Positions 13,234 to 16,002 of a stretch of DNA of 16,002 nt are shown in pieces. Made by a program: the position numbers and the translations under genes. The stretch comes from Ruminococcaceae bacterium UBA6855 (GTDB lineage: Bacteria > Bacillota > Clostridia > Oscillospirales > Acutalibacteraceae). The number at the start of each line of letters is the position of its first letter. Within the stretch, counting starts at the first letter, position 1. The notes below the pieces were generated by a model, which was not told the DNA's origin, made no database searches, and worked only from the letters and a program-made list of their open reading frames with translations. The DNA lies in contig DKDF01000011.1 in the NCBI GenBank assembly GCA_002451755.1, positions 3,249 through 19,250 on the forward strand, given 5' to 3'.

Positions 13234-14409
13234 ATGACCGTTACTGAAAGATTTCTGAAATATGTGACCTTTGAAACCACTTCCGACGAGTCGAGCGATA
13301 CCGTGCCCTCGACTGCGACCCAGCTCGTCCTTGCCGATTATCTCGTCGAGGAACTTCGCGGCGCGGGAGTCGCCGACGCAATGCGCGACGAAATGGGCTA
13401 TGTCTATGGGCATATCCCTGCGTCCGATGGCTGCGAGAATTGCCCGAAGATAGGGCTTGTCTCGCATATGGATACTTCGCCCGATGTCAGCGGCGCGAAC
13501 GTCAAGCCGCAAATAATCAAATTTGACGGCACGAACGCCCCGATGGTCGGCGATGAATATATCGGGCGCGAGCTTATAGTTACCGATCACACCACTCTGC
13601 TCGGCGCGGACGATAAAGCCGGTGTTGCCGAGATAGTCGCCCTGTGCGCCGAAATCAACGCGAACAAAAACATCCGCCACGGTGCGCTGAGCATCTGCTT
13701 CACTCCCGATGAGGAGATAGGCAGCGGCGCGGATCACTTCGATTTTGCGCGCTTCAACGCCGATTTTGCCTATACTGTCGACGGCGGTGAGGTCGGCGGC
13801 ATCGAGTGCGAAAACTTCAACGCCGCGGCGGCTGATATCACGGTTCACGGTGTCAATACCCACCCCGGAACCGCCAAGAACAAGATGAAAAATGCCGCGC
13901 TGTATCTTGCGGAGTTTGTCAATATGCTCCCCGCGTGGGAGACTCCGGCGCATACCGAGGGACGCGAGGGCTTCTATCATGTAGCGCATATCGCAGGCAA
14001 CGAGACCGAGGCGAGCGCACATATGATAATCCGCGACCACGACAAGAATAACTTCGAGTGCCGCAAGAAGTTCGTCGCCGATACTGTCGGCTTCCTGAAC
14101 GAAAAGTACGGCGAGGGCACTTTTGAGCTGAATATCAAAGACAGCTATTATAATATGTTCGAGATAATCGAGAAGCATATGGACATCGTCGAGCGCGCCG
14201 AAAAAGCCATGCGCGATGCGGGCGTTGAGCCGGAGATAGTGCCGATACGCGGCGGAACGGACGGCGCACGCCTCTCGTTTGAAGGTCTGCCTTGCCCGAA
14301 CCTCTCGACCGGCGGCATGAATTTCCACAGCATCTATGAGGCGATACCCGTCGATGCATTGCCCAAAATGGTCGAGGTGCTGATAAATATCGTGTCCGTG
14401 ACCGACTGA
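13234..14409 (+). CDS. pepT: Peptidase T (tripeptide aminopeptidase)
   Basis: A 391-residue cytoplasmic M20-family zinc aminopeptidase that removes the N-terminal residue of tripeptides. I chose the ATG at 13234 (MTVTERFLKYVTF) since GGAG (13221-13224) is nine bases upstream; the ATG at 13225 abuts that site. Metal and catalytic residues are visible: His78 and Asp80 in SHMDTSPD, Asp126 in GADDKAG, catalytic Glu160 and ligand Glu161 in DEEIGSG, Asp183 in TVDGGEVGG, and a late His in GGMNFHSIYE. THPGTAKNKM marks the lid/dimerisation domain. Lying just after the oligopeptide importer, it fits a peptide-utilisation role, although it has its own promoter. Confidence 0.95.
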   Translation: MTVTERFLKYVTFETTSDESSDTVPSTATQLVLADYLVEELRGAGVADAMRDEMGYVYGHIPASDGCENCPKIGLVSHMDTSPDVSGANVKPQIIKFDGTNAPMVGDEYIGRELIVTDHTTLLGADDKAGVAEIVALCAEINANKNIRHGALSICFTPDEEIGSGADHFDFARFNADFAYTVDGGEVGGIECENFNAAAADITVHGVNTHPGTAKNKMKNAALYLAEFVNMLPAWETPAHTEGREGFYHVAHIAGNETEASAHMIIRDHDKNNFECRKKFVADTVGFLNEKYGEGTFELNIKDSYYNMFEIIEKHMDIVERAEKAMRDAGVEPEIVPIRGGTDGARLSFEGLPCPNLSTGGMNFHSIYEAIPVDALPKMVEVLINIVSVTD

Positions 14410-14423
14410 ATAAAATAAAAAAC

Positions 14424-14453
14424 GCCGGAGACAGGAATCTTCCCGCCTCCGGC
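14424..14453. terminator. Bidirectional terminator between pepT and the DUF308 gene
   Basis: GCCGGAG (14424-14430) pairs with CTCCGGC (14447-14453); an inner GGAA/TTCC can extend the fold. On the minus strand the stem is followed by G and then TTTTTTATTTTAT, a strong U-tract. On the plus strand a TTTGCTTTTTG run comes four bases after the stem. It therefore serves the convergent pepT and ftsH-DUF308 transcripts. Confidence 0.85.
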
Positions 14454-14466
14454 ACTTTGCTTTTTG

Positions 14467-15015
14467 TTAATATTGTTTGCCCTCGCCGATGCGGCTGAAC
14501 GCAAGTATGATGCAGTCGATACCGAACAGCACAAGGTATGCGCCGACGATGTAAGCGACCGCTGCAACCGAGATATTCGGGCTGAATATCATCACGATGC
14601 CGAGCACGAGCCCGATAATGTTGACTATCATCGTGAACCAGTAGACGAAATTGCCCGCGATGAACCGAATCGTGTTCAGGTGCGAGAGCCTTGAGAGACA
14701 GTGCGCGATGAACCATATCGGGAACAGGAGCGAGAGCACCCATTTGCCCGCGTTGGGATAGACGAGCAGCATGACGCCCGCCATGACGCTGAGTATGCCC
14801 GAGATGAGCGATACAGTCGGACCGAAGCCGAGATGCTTGTCAACGCGAACATAGAGCACAACATCCGCAATGCCCGTTATTATGGCGATTATGCCGTAGA
14901 TAATAACGAGGGTTGTCACCGCGTTGTCGGGATAGACAAAAGTGAATATTCCGAGCGCCGCGAGCGCAATGCCGATTATAAGCTCCATCCATCCGAAGCC
15001 GGAACGCCTTTTCAT
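14467..15015 (-). CDS. HdeD/DUF308 family membrane protein
   Basis: A 182-residue, almost wholly hydrophobic protein with about six membrane segments in three hairpins. Short repeats of the DUF308 type recur: LIIGIALAALGIFTFVYPDN near the start, LISGILSVMAGVMLLVYPNA in the middle, and IIGLVLGIVMIFSPNISV near the end. The family includes E. coli HdeD, an acid-resistance membrane protein, but members have varied or unknown roles. The ATG overlaps the ftsH stop codon (ATGA) and has GGAGG upstream inside ftsH, so it is cotranscribed and coupled with ftsH. This linkage hints at an envelope-stress or membrane-quality role. The terminator at 14424-14453 ends the transcript. Confidence 0.88.
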   Translation of the reverse strand: MKRRSGFGWMELIIGIALAALGIFTFVYPDNAVTTLVIIYGIIAIITGIADVVLYVRVDKHLGFGPTVSLISGILSVMAGVMLLVYPNAGKWVLSLLFPIWFIAHCLSRLSHLNTIRFIAGNFVYWFTMIVNIIGLVLGIVMIFSPNISVAAVAYIVGAYLVLFGIDCIILAFSRIGEGKQY

Positions 15016-16002
15016 TCCTCTTCGCCTCCTTTGTTGAGAATGGACATGAATTCTTCGCCGGTTATTGTCTCTTTTTCATAGAGATATTTTGCCAGCTCGT
15101 CGAGCTTTGAGCGGTTGTCAGCGAGGATTTTCGAAGCCTTCTCATGCTGGCGCTTTACGAGTTCAACGACCTTGCGGTCTATTTCGTTCTGCGTGTCTGC
15201 GGAGCAGGCGAGCGAAGCGTCGCCGCCGAGATATTGGTTCGATACCGTTTCAAGAGCCACCATGTCAAAATCTTCGCTCATGCCGTAGCGGGTTATCATC
15301 GCGCGGGCAAGCTTTGTCGCCTGCTCGATGTCGTTCGATGCGCCTGTCGTTATCTCGCCGAAAACGAGCTCTTCTGCGGCGCGTCCGCCCGTAAATGTCG
15401 CAATCTTGTTTTCAAGCTCCTGCTTTGTCAGCAGATATTTGTCGCCCTGATCGACCTGCATCGTGTAGCCGAGCGCGCCGGAGGTGCGGGGGATTATCGT
15501 TATCTTCTGCACGGGCGCCGAGTGCGACTGCATTGCCGCAACGAGCGCGTGACCTATCTCGTGATAGGCGACAACCTTCTTTTCGCTGTCCGAGAGCACC
15601 GCGTTCTTCTTCTGATATCCCGCGATGACCGTCTCGATGCTCTCTTCAAGGTCGGATTCGTTGACGACGGTTCGGTTGTTCCTGACCGCGCGCAGCGCCG
15701 CCTCGTTTATAATATTCGCAAGCTCCGCGCCCGATGCGCCGGACGCCATTCTTGCTATCGTGTGGAAGTTGACATCGTCCGCCGTCTTTATCTTCTTTGC
15801 GTGGACTTTCAGTATCGCCTCGCGTCCCGCAAGGTCGGGCAGCTCAACGGGCACGCGCCTGTCGAAACGACCCGGGCGGGTGAGCGCGGGATCGAGCGTC
15901 TCCGGGCGGTTCGTCGCCGCGAGGATGATAACGCCGATATTTTCCTGGAAACCGTCCATCTCGGTGAGCAGCTGGTTGAGGGTCTGCTCGCGCTCGTCGT
16001 TG
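15012..16002 (-). CDS. ftsH: ATP-dependent zinc metalloprotease FtsH, C-terminal part
   Basis: The reading frame is open to the right edge, so the 5' part is outside the window; about 330 C-terminal residues are seen. The visible part begins NDEREQTLNQLLTEMDGF, part of the AAA+ ATPase, then the second region of homology with AATNRPETLDPALTRPGRFD. The zinc protease motif HEIGH is encoded at about 15549-15563, and GASNDIEQAT supplies the third ligand Asp. The protein ends in a helical region and an acidic tail (GGEEE). FtsH degrades misassembled membrane proteins and some regulators at the cytoplasmic membrane face. It overlaps the DUF308 gene by four bases. N-terminal membrane helices and Walker motifs are not in the window. 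Confidence 0.97.
   Translation of the reverse strand, partial: NDEREQTLNQLLTEMDGFQENIGVIILAATNRPETLDPALTRPGRFDRRVPVELPDLAGREAILKVHAKKIKTADDVNFHTIARMASGASGAELANIINEAALRAVRNNRTVVNESDLEESIETVIAGYQKKNAVLSDSEKKVVAYHEIGHALVAAMQSHSAPVQKITIIPRTSGALGYTMQVDQGDKYLLTKQELENKIATFTGGRAAEELVFGEITTGASNDIEQATKLARAMITRYGMSEDFDMVALETVSNQYLGGDASLACSADTQNEIDRKVVELVKRQHEKASKILADNRSKLDELAKYLYEKETITGEEFMSILNKGGEEE

Overview
The window looks like chromosomal DNA from a low-to-mid GC Clostridia species (Bacillota), probably an uncultured gut Oscillospirales/Ruminococcaceae-type bacterium. This rests on an Agr-type peptide signalling locus with LytTR regulation, GTG/TTG starts behind purine-rich Shine-Dalgarno sites, extended -10 promoters, frequent ATA isoleucine codons and an Opp/PepT/FtsH gene set. 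The taxonomic guess is an inference from style, not from a marker gene.

Layout. (1) Positions 1-377 are intergenic: a tandem heptad repeat (CACTNNN), an intrinsic terminator for a gene lying to the left, and the promoter of the next gene. (2) 378-2306 encodes a large cytoplasmic (beta/alpha)8-type glycosidase-like protein, followed by a bidirectional terminator. (3) 2432-6790 is a quorum-sensing module. A minus-strand agrD-agrB pair (signal precursor and its maturation protease) faces a plus-strand run of an XRE regulator, a LytTR response regulator, an AgrC-like sensor kinase and an undescribed membrane protein. The divergent region between them holds a pair of LytTR-type direct repeats 21 bp apart and a perfect 8-4-8 palindrome. 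(4) 6791-7280 is a long intergenic stretch with a terminator, a promoter and a structured leader. (5) 7281-13027 is a complete oligopeptide ABC transporter in the order oppB-C-D-F-A. (6) 13234-14409 is peptidase T with its own promoter. (7) On the minus strand, 14467-15015 (HdeD/DUF308 membrane protein) lies directly downstream of, and overlaps, the 3' part of ftsH, which runs off the right edge.

How it works together. Opp plus PepT form a peptide-scavenging route: OppA captures extracellular oligopeptides, OppBCDF imports them and PepT trims tripeptides. The Agr module is a separate signalling circuit: AgrB would process AgrD into a peptide sensed by the kinase, the response regulator would be phosphorylated and bind the tandem boxes in front of agrD, giving autoinduction. 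The XRE protein probably adds a second input through the palindrome upstream of its own gene.

The most interesting feature is the AgrD precursor. It has the amphipathic helix and the conserved YQPxxP tail of clostridial AgrD peptides but contains no cysteine at all, while AgrB keeps both catalytic residues (His75, Cys82). A serine-based lactone, or a non-thiolactone signal, is the simplest reading.
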